From Erinaceus europaeus (Eukaryota > Chordata > Mammalia > Eulipotyphla > Erinaceidae), in assembly GCF_950295315.1 (NCBI RefSeq), contig NC_080164.1:8502082-8566081 (forward strand): a stretch of DNA of 64,000 bases, written 5' to 3'. Below the pieces are notes generated by a model. That model was given only the letters and a program-made list of their open reading frames with translations, was not told where the DNA came from and made no database searches. Numbering within the stretch: position 1 is the first letter of the stretch; each line of letters opens with the position of its first letter. The position numbers were made by a program, and so were the translations under genes. Positions 10,166 to 20,435 of the stretch are shown in pieces.

Positions 10166-10384
10166 TTCAAGTTGGTCATAAATGCTGACTGTGGGTTCAG
10201 GATCTTTGAATAGCTGTTGTTAGTATAGACCTTTGCAGTGAAATTAGATCCATGTATTATATCTACTCTGGTGTAAGCCTTTTTACACTGTCCAAATCTT
10301 TGAGAAACAAACTTTTCTTTCCTTCAGTTCCATTCTCCACTATAGCAACTTGGAAGCCTTGAAATATTTTATTTTATTTTTGTT

Positions 10385-10490
10385 CAATGTACTTCATTTT
10401 CACAATCCTATGATGTAGGAATCATCTTGATGTGATTGTCCATAAGAAACATCAAACTATTTACCCCAAAGGAACACTTTCATGATTCTT
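10385..10490 (-). mobile_element. MIR fragment, minus strand
   Basis: CACAATCCTATGATGTAGGA, then a decayed ATCATCTTGATGTGATTGTCC, matches the reverse of the MIR 3' half (the CCTATGAGGTAGGTA word). Ancient mammalian SINE. Confidence 0.6.
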
Positions 10491-10877
10491 GACAGACAAG
10501 ACAGGCAAGAATAATATTTTCATAATCAAGGTAGAAAACATAAGATGTGTGTGGGAGACATAATCCAACAATAGGAAAAAGTAGTAGATATATCTGCACA
10601 AGTCTAAACATCAGATCAATAGTCTTTTCCCTGAAGTTGATGCTGTAGGCTGCTTACAAGTAATTACAAAAGCATTATACTCACAAGCATGAACGGCTTA
10701 CAAGCTATTCCACCACTAAGTAAACTGTAGCAGTCTGCTTGATCTCTGTCAGGAAGGCCTTCCCTCCTTAACAAGATCCACATTGCGGACGAACCCTCCT
10801 GCCACCTGTTTGAATGGAAACATGTGGCAAGATCCTGCATTTGAACACTGCCCTTGGTAAAGAAAGACACTTTGGAT

Positions 10878-10930
10878 AATCTTATTTATTTATTTATTTA
10901 TTTATTTATCTATCTATCTATTTATTTTAA
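10878..10930. repeat. (TTTA)n/(TCTA)n microsatellite
   Basis: About 52 bp of TTTA units with four TCTA units. Confidence 0.95.
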
Positions 10931-11583
10931 GCAAACCACCCCCTTGGCACAAAGCTTGTGGCTAAGGTTTGCCCTCTATCCCTTGTATGAAATGGTATAT
11001 TTTGATATGAATGTCACTTTGAATGAATGCTTATGAGATCATATTTACATATGCTAACCGCCAGTGTGGTTTCTCATAGAGATGGCACATGATATAGCAA
11101 CTCTGAACCCCACTATACTTCTTTGAGCCAGAAAAAAAAATCTAGTGTTATATGTAACCACATCATACCTGAATACCTCGTTTTACATGGAGAGATGAGT
11201 AGGGACAGGCTGTTCAAGCAGGCTGCAGCCCATAAGAGATGTATCTTCACACTTCAGTAAATATTAGCTTGAAAAAGAAATGAGGAAGACAGGACAGCAT
11301 GGGGCAACTGAAATGAAGAAAGCCTCTAGAGCTTTAAGGGAGAACTTATATCCTTTTGTGGCTCAGAAGACATTGATACCAGCACCCAATTAAAGTCCTT
11401 GGTATGGTGGAAGCGGGATCTGGCCGCCATTTCCTTTCTCTAAGAGAAACCACACACAAAAAACAAAATCAAAGTCAGCTCAGAGTGGTAAATTCTAAGC
11501 GGCAACAAGAAATATCAATGGTTTAAATAATTTCCCCACTTTATCATTGTAGAATTAGATAACTGGAGATAATTTAATCTACT
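10931..11583. other. Unique sequence
   Basis: No recognisable repeat or exon. Serves as target for the next SINE. Confidence 0.4.
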
Positions 11584-11599
11584 CAGAAATCTATCTTTT
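11584..11599. repeat. SINE TSD, left copy
   Basis: CAGAAATCTATCTTTT, identical to 11816-11831. Confidence 0.95.
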
Positions 11600-11815
11600 G
11601 GGGGACCAGGCAGTGGCGCACCTGGCTGAGTGCGCATGTTACAATGCATAAGGGCCCAGGTTAGAGCCCTTGGTCCCCACCTGCAGGGAGAAAGCTTTGC
11701 GAGTGGTGAAGCAGAGCTGAAGGTATCTCGCTGTCTCTCCTTCTCTATCTCCCTCTTCCCTCTCAATTTATGTCTCTATCCAATAAATAAATAAAGATAA
11801 AAAATTAAATAAAAC
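11600..11815 (+). mobile_element. SINE, family B, with 16-bp perfect TSD
   Basis: Complete copy: GGGGACCAGGCAGTGGCGCA head with A box, B-box region CAGGTTAGAGCCC, CACCTGCAGGGAGAAAGCTT, CT-rich body and CCAATAAATAAATAAAGATA tail. Flanked by CAGAAATCTATCTTTT at 11584-11599 and 11816-11831. The perfect TSD points to a recent insertion. Confidence 0.95.
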
Positions 11816-11831
11816 CAGAAATCTATCTTTT
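11816..11831. repeat. SINE TSD, right copy
   Basis: CAGAAATCTATCTTTT, identical to 11584-11599. Confidence 0.95.
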
Positions 11832-12190
11832 CAACTCAAAGACTCATATTTAGTGCAGTCCATAAGAACTGACACTCTCCGGGGCCAAAGCCACGTATAG
11901 CCTACCATAGACCTCAGTCTTGTGAGCTGTCTTCACCATGAGAAAGCTGAGTACATCAGTCAACACTCTGTACCTTAATTATGGGCATGATTAAATGCTA
12001 ACACAGGAGTTTTAACTAGTAGGATATATAAGCACATAAAATGTTATTTCTGTACTCAAGGTCAAGAGTGGAGCAAGGTGTATTGCTTTCCTGGTTCTTT
12101 ATCCCAAACCTTCTAGTGTATGCCATGTCTAAAATTCCAGTGACACAGTTCTTTTGTTACAGAGCAATTCAGCTGGAATAATAATAAGGA
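11832..12190. other. Unique sequence
   Basis: No family or exon recognised. Confidence 0.4.
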
Positions 12191-12531
12191 CATCGGGGAT
12201 AGGGCGGTAGCACAGCGGGTTAAGCACACATGTCACAAAGCCCAAGGACCAGTGGAAGGATCTCGGTTTGAGCCTCCAGCTCCCCACCTGTAGGGGAGTC
12301 ACTTCACAAGCAGTGAAGCAAGTCTGCAGGTGTCTATCTTTCTCTCCCTTTCTCTGTATTCCCATCCTCTCTCAATTTCTCTCTGTCCTATCCAACAACA
12401 ACGGCATCAATGACAACAACAACAATAACAACGATAAACAATAAGGGCAACAAAAAGGAAAAAAATAGCCTCCAGTAACAGTGGTTTCCTAGTGCAGGCA
12501 CCAAGCCTCAGCAATGACCCTGGAGGCAAAA

Positions 12532-12587
<56 letters not shown>

Positions 12588-12600
12588 AAAGAAGAAAAAG
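12191..12600 (+). mobile_element. SINE, family A (long form)
   Basis: GGATAGGGCGGTAGCACAGC head, B-box region CGGTTTGAGCCTCC, CCCACCTGTAGGGGAGTC, CT body, CAACAACAACGGCATC segment and the CCTGGAGGCAAAA end with a (GAAA)n tail. Its probable TSD (AATAAGGACATC before it, AATAAGAGCATC near 12,926) lies beyond the second SINE, so the next SINE landed in its tail. Confidence 0.88.
12531..12600. repeat. (GAAA)n microsatellite in SINE tail
   Basis: About 17 near-perfect units. Frames through it are artefacts. Confidence 0.95.
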
Positions 12601-12632
12601 AAAAAGAAATTCCTTTAAAATCCAGGAAATAT

Positions 12633-12915
12633 GTGGGTCGGGTGGTAGCACAGCAGGTTAAGCTCATGTGGTGTAAAGCGTAAGGACCAGTGTAAGGATC
12701 CCAGTTTGAGCCCCAGCTTCCCACCTACAGGGATGTCTCTTCACAAGCAGTGAAACAAATCTGCAGGTGTCTTTCTCTCCCCCTCTCTTATCTTCCCCTG
12801 CTCTCTCTATTTCTTTCTGTCCTATCTAGCAACAACATCAATAACAACAACAATAATAACTACAACAATAGAAACAACAAAGGCAACAAAAGGGAATACA
12901 TAAATAAATAAATAT
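12633..12915 (+). mobile_element. SINE, family A
   Basis: TCGGGTGGTAGCACAGCAGG head, CCAGTTTGAGCCCC B-box region, CT body, AACAACAACAATAATAACTA segment and (AAATA)n tail. Inserted in the tail of the preceding SINE. Confidence 0.9.
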
Positions 12916-12959
12916 TTAAAAAAAAATAAGAGCATCAAACATACGAATGTCTGGATCTT

Positions 12960-13200
12960 TTCATGTTGACTGCACATATACTTTCTTTTTTATGAATTTG
13001 TATTAGTTATTTAATATTAATTTACAAGTTGTTAAGATAAAAGGTGTTTAAGTCCATATAGTTCTTACCATCAGAGTTCTGTGTCCCATCCTCTCCTTTG
13101 GAAAATGCTCTTCTTCCAAGGCCGCTGATAAGGGCTGCTTCTATACTTATCTATCTTATATCTAAGTATATATATATTTTCCAATTTTTTTGTGTGTCTT
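12960..13200 (-). mobile_element. Older L1 3' end, minus strand
   Basis: Diverged relative of the lineage L1 3' terminus: TTACCATCAGAGTTCTGTGT, CCCATCCTCTCCTTTGGAAA. It resembles the copy at 41,205 more than the younger ones. Contains a short TA run near 13,168. Confidence 0.6.
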
Positions 13201-13204
13201 TAGT

Positions 13205-13458
13205 CCTTTTTTATTATTATTTTTTTACTTAAAAAAGGAAACATAGGCAAAACCATCAGATAATAGGGGTATAATTCCACACAACTCCCACCACCAGAAC
13301 TCTCCATTCCTTCCCCTCCCCTGATAGCTTTCCCACTTTTTAACCCTCTGGGAGTATGGATCCAAGGTCATTGTGGGGTGCAGAAGGTGGAAGGTCTGGC
13401 TTCTGTCATTGCTTCCCCACTGAACATGGACATTGACAGGTCGATCCATGCTCCCAGA
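13205..13458 (-). mobile_element. L1 3' end, minus strand
   Basis: T-rich tail, then the usual 3' terminus block to CATTGACAGGTCGATCCATG. 5'-truncated at about 250 bp. Confidence 0.88.
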
Positions 13459-13900
13459 GATCCGTATTGATGTTCTATGAATGGCCGGACACCATAAATA
13501 GTAAAATTCATGATATATGAGAAAGTACTTTCATATCTTCAATGATCAGAATCATAATTAAGATCTCACACATACAACTTCAAGAAATCATGTGACCCAT
13601 TGTACAACAACTTATAGCTTCAGGACGTTAATAAACTTATATCATCAGAAAAATTAAAACAAGCCCTGTAGATCGTTTTGTAGGAAGAGCTAAATAAGCA
13701 GGAGGTAGTTAAATAATGAAATACTTAAAATGACTTCAAACCATTCCCTTTACCTCTCCCTTTGAATGCATAGTTTTGATAAAATCAACTCCAAGCAACA
13801 GCATTTTCTGGCAGTGAGTTAGGGTGTAACCTGAGACTGAAGAAACTGTACCTGGAGTATCAGAGTTATTATCATGAAGCAGCAGCCCAAGAAAAGGTGT
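13459..13900. other. Unique sequence
   Basis: No family or exon recognised. Confidence 0.4.
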
Positions 13901-14052
13901 TAGAAAGCACTGCTTCTATGTTATAAAGTATATATAAATCACCTGGGAATCTTGTTCAATACAAATCTGATTTGTGAGTTCTGAGGTGAAGTCTTAAGAT
14001 TTCCCTGTAACACCAAGTTGCTGGTTTTCCCACCACACTCAGAACATTATAG
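13901..14052 (+). mobile_element. MER5A-like DNA transposon remnant (hAT-Charlie)
   Basis: The order AAAGCACTGCTTC, AAATCACCTGGGAATCTTGT, ACAAATCTGATTTGTG, TCTTAAGATTTCCCTGTAAC and GGTTTTCCCACCACACTCAG matches the MER5A consensus as I know it. This is an ancient, placental-wide, non-autonomous element with no coding capacity. Confidence 0.75.
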
Positions 14053-14152
14053 GGATTTCTGTTATTTAAAAGAGTGAAATGACAGTAAGAGATGATGATA
14101 AAAGAAGAGATGATAAAATAAAACCAACAAGGAGAAAAAAAAAAAAAACGAC

Positions 14153-14425
14153 AGGGGGCCAAATGTTGGTGTACTCAGTTAAGGATCTAGGTTCAAGCCC
14201 TGGCTTCCCAACTGCAGGTGGTGAAGCAGTTCTACAGGTGTCTGTCTTTCTCTCTCCCTTTCTATCTCCCCGTCCCCTCTCAATTTCTCCTTGTCCTATT
14301 CAATAAAATGGAAAAAAAAATGGCAACCAGAGCAGTGGATCTGTAGTGTCAGCTCTGAGTCCCAGTGATAACACCAGGAGCAAAAAATAACAATAACAAT
14401 AACAATACTAACACAACAATGAAGC
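14153..14425 (+). mobile_element. SINE, mixed A/B type, partly deleted
   Basis: GGGGGCCAAATGTTGGTGTA head, CTAGGTTCAAGCCCTGG B-box region, CT body, then a GCAACCAGAGCAGTGGAT end and (AACAAT)n tail. The middle of the head is deleted. Confidence 0.75.
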
Positions 14426-14587
14426 CAACAAAGGAAGGACAGATTGACTGAGTCTCAATGTGTTTGACCCACCTGCCAGTCAGTCATGAGAAGAACTCAG
14501 ATGCTGAGATCTAGCCCTGTGTGCCCCTCACTAGCTACGGAGAGTGAGGAACTGCACCCGAGACCCATGTTGTGACTTCAGTCATCC

Positions 14588-14770
14588 ATTCTTTTCTTTG
14601 CCACCATGATTATTGCTGCAGTTCAGTGTCTGCATAAAGAATCCACTGCTCTCAGCAGCCCTTTATTTTTCCTTTTATTTTGATAAGAAGGAGAATAGTT
14701 GAGGGTTGGAACTCAGAACTGTATGCATACAAGTCTGGCACTCAAGCCACTGCATATCTTCCAGGCTGCT
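14588..14770 (-). mobile_element. SINE fragment, minus strand
   Basis: TTTGCCACCATGATTATTGC and AGAATCCACTGCTCTCAGCA are the reverse of the long-form SINE end. The head is decayed. Confidence 0.65.
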
Positions 14771-14922
14771 AGATTTCAGACTCTGAGTCTTAGACGGTCT
14801 ATCTGAAGACCAGGAGCCAATATGGCAATATAGCAACTAAAGGGTGTAGTCAGCAGTACAGACCACAACGTGTGTTCCCAGAGGACCTCAGAGCTGGCTA
14901 CAAGGTTAGGGGTCTGCTGAAT

Positions 14923-15130
14923 GCTGATGACCCCCAGTAGAGGGCACACAATGCACAGCACAAGGACATGGGTTCAAGCCCTTGTTCCCCACCTGCAAGG
15001 AGGAAGCTTCAGGAGAGGTGGAGTAGTGCTGCAGGGATCTCACTCCCTCCTTACCCCCCCCACTTCTCAATTTCTCTATGTTTCTTTCAAAAAAAAAAGA
15101 AAAGAGAGAAAAAATGACCACCAGGAGTGG
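14923..15130 (+). mobile_element. SINE, family B-like
   Basis: GGGTTCAAGCCCTTGTTCCC B-box region, CCACCTGCAAGGAGGAAGCT, pyrimidine body with A-rich tail. Confidence 0.75.
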
Positions 15131-15357
15131 AACTCAACCCTATCTATGATATTCATGGCATTAAAAATAAATATTGAACAACAACAGAGCTACTAGGCTC
15201 ATGTGTGGTATATTCTGCACAATGTGCTTAGAATGGAATGTCACAGAGTGTAAGAAGTATTTGAATCCAGTTTGGGCTCAGGTTGTATTCTCCCGAGGAG
15301 GTGGGGAGGCTGATAGACCAAGCTTCTTCTCTAGAAGATTGAATAATAAACATTTTA

Positions 15358-15572
15358 GGGGCCAGGTGGTGGCGCACCTGGTTGAGCTCACGTTAGAATG
15401 TGCAGGGACCCAGGTCCAAGCCCCCCATCCCCATCTGCAGGGGGAAAGCTTTGTGAGTAATGAAGCAGGGCTGCAGATTTCTCTCTGTCTCTCTCCCTGT
15501 ATCACTCCCTTCCCTCTCGATTGCTGACTGTCTCTGTTCAATAAATAAAGATAATAAAAAAGTATTTAAAGG
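15358..15572 (+). mobile_element. SINE, family B, with short TSD
   Basis: GGGGCCAGGTGGTGGCGCAC head, B-box region CAGGTCCAAGCCCC, CTGCAGGGGGAAAGCTTTG, CT body and TCAATAAATAAAGATAATA tail. AACATTTTA is present at 15349-15357 and 15573-15581. Confidence 0.9.
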
Positions 15573-15581
15573 AACATTTTA

Positions 15582-15697
15582 TTGATTTAGAGACACCTGC
15601 TTAATCACTTGTAGGTGGGGACCAGGGTCTTGAACCTGGGTCCTTACACATTGTTACATGCACTCAACCAGGTGCACCACTGCCTAGCACCCTGTCA
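15582..15697 (-). mobile_element. SINE, family B, partial, minus strand
   Basis: AGACACCTGCTTAATCACTT, then GGTGGGGACCAGGGTCTTGA, ACCTGGGTCCTTACAC and ACCAGGTGCACCACTGCCTA: the reverse of a family B head, with most of the body missing. Confidence 0.8.
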
Positions 15698-15769
15698 CTC
15701 ATGTTTTAAGAGGCTATGGTGCTCAGGAGTCATGATTTTTCTCCTCTTGTCACATCACAGTGTGACATA

Positions 15770-16145
15770 TGTTGGGTTGTGTTGTGAGGGAGAGAACTTG
15801 ACCAGAGCCAACCTGGGCTGCTGCTTACTCAGCAATGTGGGAGAGGAACCATGAACTCATGGCTGAGCAGGAATGCAATGCAATTTCTTGATGGATCAGA
15901 GAAAAATGCATTTATATCTTTTGAAACAGAAGTGGCAGGTTGGAAAAGGAAATGGCTAATAGAGGGGGTGGAGAGAAAAAAACGAGCATGAACATAGCAA
16001 GCTTCCATAGCAATTGTTGGTAAGGTTCTAACCAGTGGGGATTAAACCAATACCCTGCAGGCAGGGCGGGTTTCAGGCAAAACAATGATTATGTAAATAG
16101 ATCACAGCATCAAGTAATGCAGCAGACCTGGCATGATGACCAACA
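15770..16145 (-). mobile_element. Solo LTR, minus orientation, 6-bp TSD
   Basis: Starts TGTTGGG and ends CCAACA, 376 bp, flanked by GACATA at 15764-15769 and 16146-16151. On the minus strand it carries the AACAATTGCTATGGAAG and CCCCACTGGTTAGAACC motifs shared with the LTRs at 17,928 and 39,316. The 6-bp TSD is typical of class II (betaretrovirus-like) elements. No internal region remains, so the provirus was lost by LTR-LTR recombination or this is a processed remnant. Confidence 0.85.
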
Positions 16146-16229
16146 GACATAGTTTGATGGCTCATCAATTCTTTAAGACAGAGGAAAAAAGGACTTAATA
16201 TGCATCTCCTCTGCTCTCAGAGAAGAAGC

Positions 16230-16562
16230 CCTACCGATTTTATTTTATGTTTTTATTTAATTTTATGTTTTTGTTTTTATTTTATTTTTTACCACTAAGG
16301 TTATCACTGGGACTTGGTGCTTGCACTACAGATCTACACATCAAAACGACTATTTTTCTCTGTATTTACTTTCCTTCCTTCCTTCCTTCCTCCCTTCCTT
16401 CCTTCCGTTCTTCCTCTCTTCCTTCCTCCTTCCTTCCTTCCCCCCTCCCTCCCTCCCTTCCTTCCTTCCTTCCTTCCTTCTTTCCTTCCTTCCTTCCCTC
16501 CTCTCTCTCTCTTCCTCTCTATCTCTTTCTTTTCTTCTCTTTTCTTTCTTAGATAGGACAGA
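16230..16562 (-). mobile_element. SINE, minus strand, left part (split by an LTR)
   Basis: TTACCACTAAGGTTATCACT, GGGACTTGGTGCTTGCACTA, then a long CCTT array and AGATAGGACAGA. The same SINE continues at 16927 (GACAGAGAGAAATTAAGAGG). Confidence 0.85.
16366..16500. repeat. (CCTT)n/(CCCT)n microsatellite
   Basis: About 130 bp of pyrimidine tetranucleotides within the SINE. All the long frames across it on both strands are low-complexity artefacts. Confidence 0.95.
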
Positions 16563-16926
16563 TGTTGTTTTCACCGGGCTGGCTTTACGGGCAGGTAACA
16601 GATGACCAGAAACTCATGGCTGAGCTGAGAATTCAGTTTTATCTTTATTCACGAGCAGGCAAACAGTCCAACACCTCATCACCACACAGATCTGTCCTGC
16701 ATCTTTTTTCTCCTTTGGCAGCGGCAGGAACTCAGGAAGTATGTAGGGTAGGGGGCAGGGAGAAGGGAGAAGCACCAAACTAGCAAGGGCTAAACCAAAT
16801 CTCCCAGAGGGGGGGGGTTGAGACCAAACCAATGTAACAGAAAGATCATGTAAATAGACCACAACGTCAAGCAATGTAACAGAAGCAGAACTATATCCCA
16901 GAAGCAGAACTAGAAGCATACCAACA
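16563..16926 (-). mobile_element. Solo LTR inside a SINE, 6-bp TSD
   Basis: Starts TGTTG and ends CAACA, 364 bp, flanked by GACAGA at 16557-16562 and 16927-16932. On the minus strand the polyadenylation signal AATAAA is at 16644-16649. The terminal GCTGGCTTTACGGGCAGGTAACAG region resembles the end of the two-LTR element at 34,331. It is younger than the SINE it splits. Confidence 0.88.
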
Positions 16927-17092
16927 GACAGAGAGAAATTAAGAGGGGACAAGGAGACAGTGAGAGAGACAGAGAGAGAGAAACACACCTGCAGACCTAC
17001 TTCACTGTTCATGAAACTTCTCCCCTAGAAGTGGGGACCAGGTACTTGAACCCAGGTCCTTGAGCATGTAATCTACACACTCAAACAGGTAT
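16927..17092 (-). mobile_element. SINE, minus strand, right part
   Basis: Continues 16230-16562: GAGAGAAATTAAGAGGGGAC, CACCTGCAGACCTACTTCAC, GAACCCAGGTCCTTGAGCAT. The tRNA-like head is decayed at its right edge. Confidence 0.85.
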
Positions 17093-17234
17093 GTGCAAAA
17101 GCCACACCTGCCAAATATGGTAACTGGTGAGTTTACTGGCTAATTCATCAGCCGTCTTGTTCCTGGACTGAATAATTTGAGCCATGGTTCCTGGACATAG
17201 TGGTGGCTCCTGGACATTCCTGTTACACCAACAG

Positions 17235-17335
17235 TCTAGAAATACCATGTAGTTTGCCAGAGCTCACACATGGCAGAGTCAGAGTCAAGACTAGAGCTGA
17301 AAGCTCTCCAGTGGAATCAAATATTACTTTCCAAG
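17235..17335 (-). mobile_element. MIR fragment, minus strand
   Basis: GAGCTCACACATGGCAGAGT, CAGAGTCAAGACTAGAGCTG match the reverse of the MIR core (GGTCACACAG...GGCAGAGC pattern). Confidence 0.6.
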
Positions 17336-17927
17336 TGAATGGTGCTGACTTCTGTTTTGACTATGACAGCTAAATCATCAGTGGGTTTTCTTAATCCTTC
17401 CTGTGGTGCATTCACACCTTATCCCTTGCCTTAATTCCAGCTGCCACCACCCTCTAGGCCCCAACTGACTTATTCCTGGACTATTGCAATGACGTGTAAT
17501 TGACAGACTTGCCCTCAGCTTCCTTTTCTGACCATAAATTCTGGCAAGCCTTGAATCTGGCAACTCTGTGATGAAAACAGCCCTGCTGCTGAAAACAATG
17601 ATTTTTTTTTTTTAATGAATGTAATGCCTGAGAGAAGTTTGACATTACAGAAAAGTTAAGGAGAAAAGGGAGTGTTCTCAAATAACACTCCACCCACCTC
17701 CCAGTTTTCAAGCCATTAACACTGACAAGTGTGTGAGGGGGTATGTAAACAGTGGTAATACCTCATTTACATCAGGAGTTATTCCTTCTGTCATTTACAG
17801 TTTTATGCATTGTGGCACTTGGATAGTGTCCCCATTCTGTTATGTCACAGTTCTATCACCTTACAAAATGAATTCACTACCATATTACCTTAGAGAGGAA
17901 TGTCACTGTCATGCAACTATTGTCCAG
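17336..17927. other. Unique sequence
   Basis: No family or exon recognised. Confidence 0.4.
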
Positions 17928-18377
17928 TGTCGGGTTGCTTCTCAGGGGAGAGAGAGGAGACCAGGAACTTGTGGCGGAGCAGGAGCACAAATCTTTATTC
18001 ACACAGGCACCCGCCCCAAAATCAGGTGTGGGCACAGTGGTTTGGCCATGTGGAGCTAGCAAAATGGCCACCTCCCACTATGCCCAACAGCCCATCTCCA
18101 GGTTGCGGAAAGCAGATAGCAAATAGCAGAGGCTTTTATGGAAGAATTCCGAAGTGGCAAGTTTGGACAGGATTGGCTCGGAAAGGGGGTGGAGAGAGGC
18201 AAAAGGCATGCTGGGAAGGTGGAAGTGTCCTTAGCAACTGTTACCATGGTTTTAACTGAACTAGCAATACCCTGAGGGGATAGTGTGGTGGTGGGGATCT
18301 GTAAATAATACTAGCATGAAATATAGTGGTCTGTGGGCTCTGCCTGTGTTCAAATACATCTACAGGATTTCCCAACA
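17928..18377 (-). mobile_element. Solo LTR, minus orientation
   Basis: Starts TGTCGGG, ends CCAACA, 450 bp. On the minus strand: TATA-like CATAAAAG at 18133-18140, AATAAA at 17994-17999, about 140 bp apart, as expected for promoter and poly(A) of one LTR. Flanks GTCCAG (17922-17927) and CCCCAG (18378-18383) fit a decayed 6-bp TSD. Same family as 15,770 and 39,316. Confidence 0.82.
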
Positions 18378-18464
18378 CCCCAGGGTCAGTGTTACTCCAC
18401 TACAGTTAGTGTTAGGGGCTAAAGAAAAAAAATAATAAGAGAAGGATTTCACTCTACTCATTCT

Positions 18465-18769
18465 TCCCTGCCTTCCTCTACTCCCTAAATCCCTGGAAAC
18501 CACTCATTATTTGACTGTAAGTTTTCCTTTTCCAGAACATTAGACCTTTGAGGTCAGAGCAGCATCAAATCTTTTACTCACTTCCTAATATCAACTCAAG
18601 TTTTCTCCTTAAATGACTTGATAGCTTATTCCTTTCTATTCTTAAATATTATTTTCCTTTTAGGATGTAGTTTATTTATTTTTTTCATTTGTTCCTGCTA
18701 CTGAAGAATGTCTTGATTATTTCTAAGTTTAATGATTAGCAATAAAGCTACTATTGACATTTGTGTGAT

Positions 18770-18820
<51 letters not shown>

Positions 18821-19000
18821 TGGCTTGGTTTTAAAATGATTAAATACAATTCAGGGCAGTTTATGGTCAAGTATTAACAGACATGACCAAAGTTTTTCTA
18901 CACAAAATCTGCCCCCCATGCTACTCTTTCTGGAAAACTGTTTTGCTTATTGAATGAAGCCTTTCCTGTTGTCATATTATTTGTTTAAATAAACTTGCAA
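18465..19000 (-). mobile_element. Old L1M fragment, minus strand, with internal TG repeat
   Basis: CCCTAAATCCCTGGAAACCA, then the TGATTAGCAATAAAGCTACT and TTTCTGGAAAACTGTTTTGC words keep the order of the reverse of an old mammalian L1 ORF2/3' region. Heavily diverged. Confidence 0.6.
18772..18818. repeat. (TG)n microsatellite
   Basis: About 23 uninterrupted TG units. Confidence 0.97.
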
Positions 19001-19160
19001 ATATGTGCAGAAGAACTTGCTGATATTTTGTATTTGAATTGTGTTAAATTAGCTGACAAACTTCAGTATGATTTTTTTTCTGATGTAACTGGAGTTTTAC
19101 CAGTCCAGGTTGACATTATTCAGACATAAAGACAAAGACAGAAATAGAGAGACAGAGACA

Positions 19161-19385
19161 GGGGCAGGGTGGTCATGCACCTGGTTGAGCGCACATGTTA
19201 CAGTGCCCAAGGACCTGAGTTCAAGCTCCCAGTCCTCACCTGCAGGAGGAAATCTTTGTGAGTAGTGAATCAGTGTTGCAAGTGTCTCTCTGTCTCTCTT
19301 CCTTTCTATCTCCCCCTCCTCTCTGGGTTTCTGGCTATCTCTATTCAATAAATTAATAAAAAAGATAATAATAAAAATTTTAAAA
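19161..19385 (+). mobile_element. SINE, family B, with 15-bp perfect TSD
   Basis: GGGGCAGGGTGGTCATGCAC head, GAGTTCAAGCTCCC B-box region, CACCTGCAGGAGGAAATCTT, CT body, TCAATAAATTAATAAAAAAG tail. AGAGAGACAGAGACA flanks it at 19146-19160 and 19386-19400. Confidence 0.93.
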
Positions 19386-19427
19386 AGAGAGACAGAGACA
19401 AAGATACTAAAGCACTGAAGATTTCTT

Positions 19428-19717
19428 TCTTCATTTTTTAAATATTTATTTATTCCCTTTTGTTGCCCTTGTTGTTTTATTATTATAGTTATTATTGTTG
19501 TTGATGATGTCATCACTGTTGGATATGACAGGGAGTAATGGAGAGAGGAGGGGAATACAGAGAGGGGGAGAGAAAGATAGACACCTGCAGACCTGCTCCA
19601 CTACCTGTGAAGTGACTCCCCTGCAGGTGAGGAGCCTGAGGCTCGAACCGGGATCCTTATGCTGGTCCTTGTGCTTTGCTCCACCTGCCTTAACCTGCTG
19701 TGCTATCGCCCGACTCC
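19428..19717 (-). mobile_element. SINE, family A, minus strand
   Basis: Complete: reverse of AATAAATAAAT tail, CAACAAAAGGG segment, CT body, CACCTGCAGGGGAGTCACTT and the CGGGCGATAGCACAGCAGG head. Flanks CTGAAGATTTCTT (19415-19427) and CTGAAGCTTTCTT (19718-19730) form a TSD with one mismatch. Confidence 0.93.
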
Positions 19718-19789
19718 CTGAAGCTTTCTTAAGTAGGGTGGGAACCTGCTCAAACTTGGGTCAAATGAGACATCCTACAGGCTCTTAAG

Positions 19790-20058
19790 GAAAATTGTTA
19801 TCTTAAACATCTTGATTCTTTTTACTCATGAACAAATACTTCTATTTATTTAGTTCATCTTCAATTTCTCTTGCATTTTGTAGCTTTCAAGTGTCTAAGT
19901 CATTTCTGACACTTGACAGGTTTATCCACATGAATTTCATATTTTATGATCTTGAAAAATGCTGAAAATGCTTATTTAAATTTCTGACTGATGCAAGATT
20001 ATTAATTTTGTATGTTATCTTTACTCCTGTATATGTAGCTGGATCCAGACTTTCTTTT
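19790..20058 (-). mobile_element. Old L1 ORF2 fragment, minus strand, left part
   Basis: Diverged antisense ORF2: TTTGTAGCTTTCAAGTGTCT, ATTTCATATTTTATGATCTTG. Continues after the SINE at 20,268 with TGACAGAAATAGCTTTTCCT. Confidence 0.5.
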
Positions 20059-20059
20059 T

Positions 20060-20265
20060 TAAAAAATTTACTATTGGACAGAGACAAAGAGAGAAAAATT
20101 GAGAGGGGCTGGGGAGAGGTAGAGGGGGAAAGAAACAGAGAGATACCTACAGCCTTACTTCACTACTCCTGAAGCTTTCCACCTGAAGATTGGGTCAAGG
20201 GCTTGAACCCAGGTCTTTGGGCATCTTAATGTGAACACTTAACCAGGTGTGCCACTGCATGGCCC
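20060..20265 (-). mobile_element. SINE, family B, minus strand
   Basis: GGGCTTGAACCCAGGTCTTT, AACCAGGTGTGCCACTGCAT (reverse of head) with GAGAGGGGCTGGGGAGAGGT body. Splits an old L1. Confidence 0.85.
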
Positions 20266-20267
20266 CT

Positions 20268-20410
20268 GCTAGCATAACACTTTCTGTTGGCATGATTGCA
20301 CCTTACATTGTGCATAGATTATGATGTCATATGAGAACAGTGACAGAAATAGCTTTTCCTTTCTAATCTGGGTGACATATAGTTTGTTGTTTTATATCTT
20401 CTTACATTCT
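20268..20410 (-). mobile_element. Old L1 ORF2 fragment, minus strand, right part
   Basis: ATGTCATATGAGAACAGTGA and TTCTAATCTGGGTGACATAT follow the same antisense ORF2 order as 19790-20058. Confidence 0.5.
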
Positions 20411-20435
20411 CTCTCTCTCTCTTTCTGCCCCCCTC

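Noticed and set aside
16247..16605. Several overlapping 75-100-codon frames rich in Phe, Leu, Pro and Ser
   Set aside because: They are translations of a CCTT/CCCT microsatellite in all frames.
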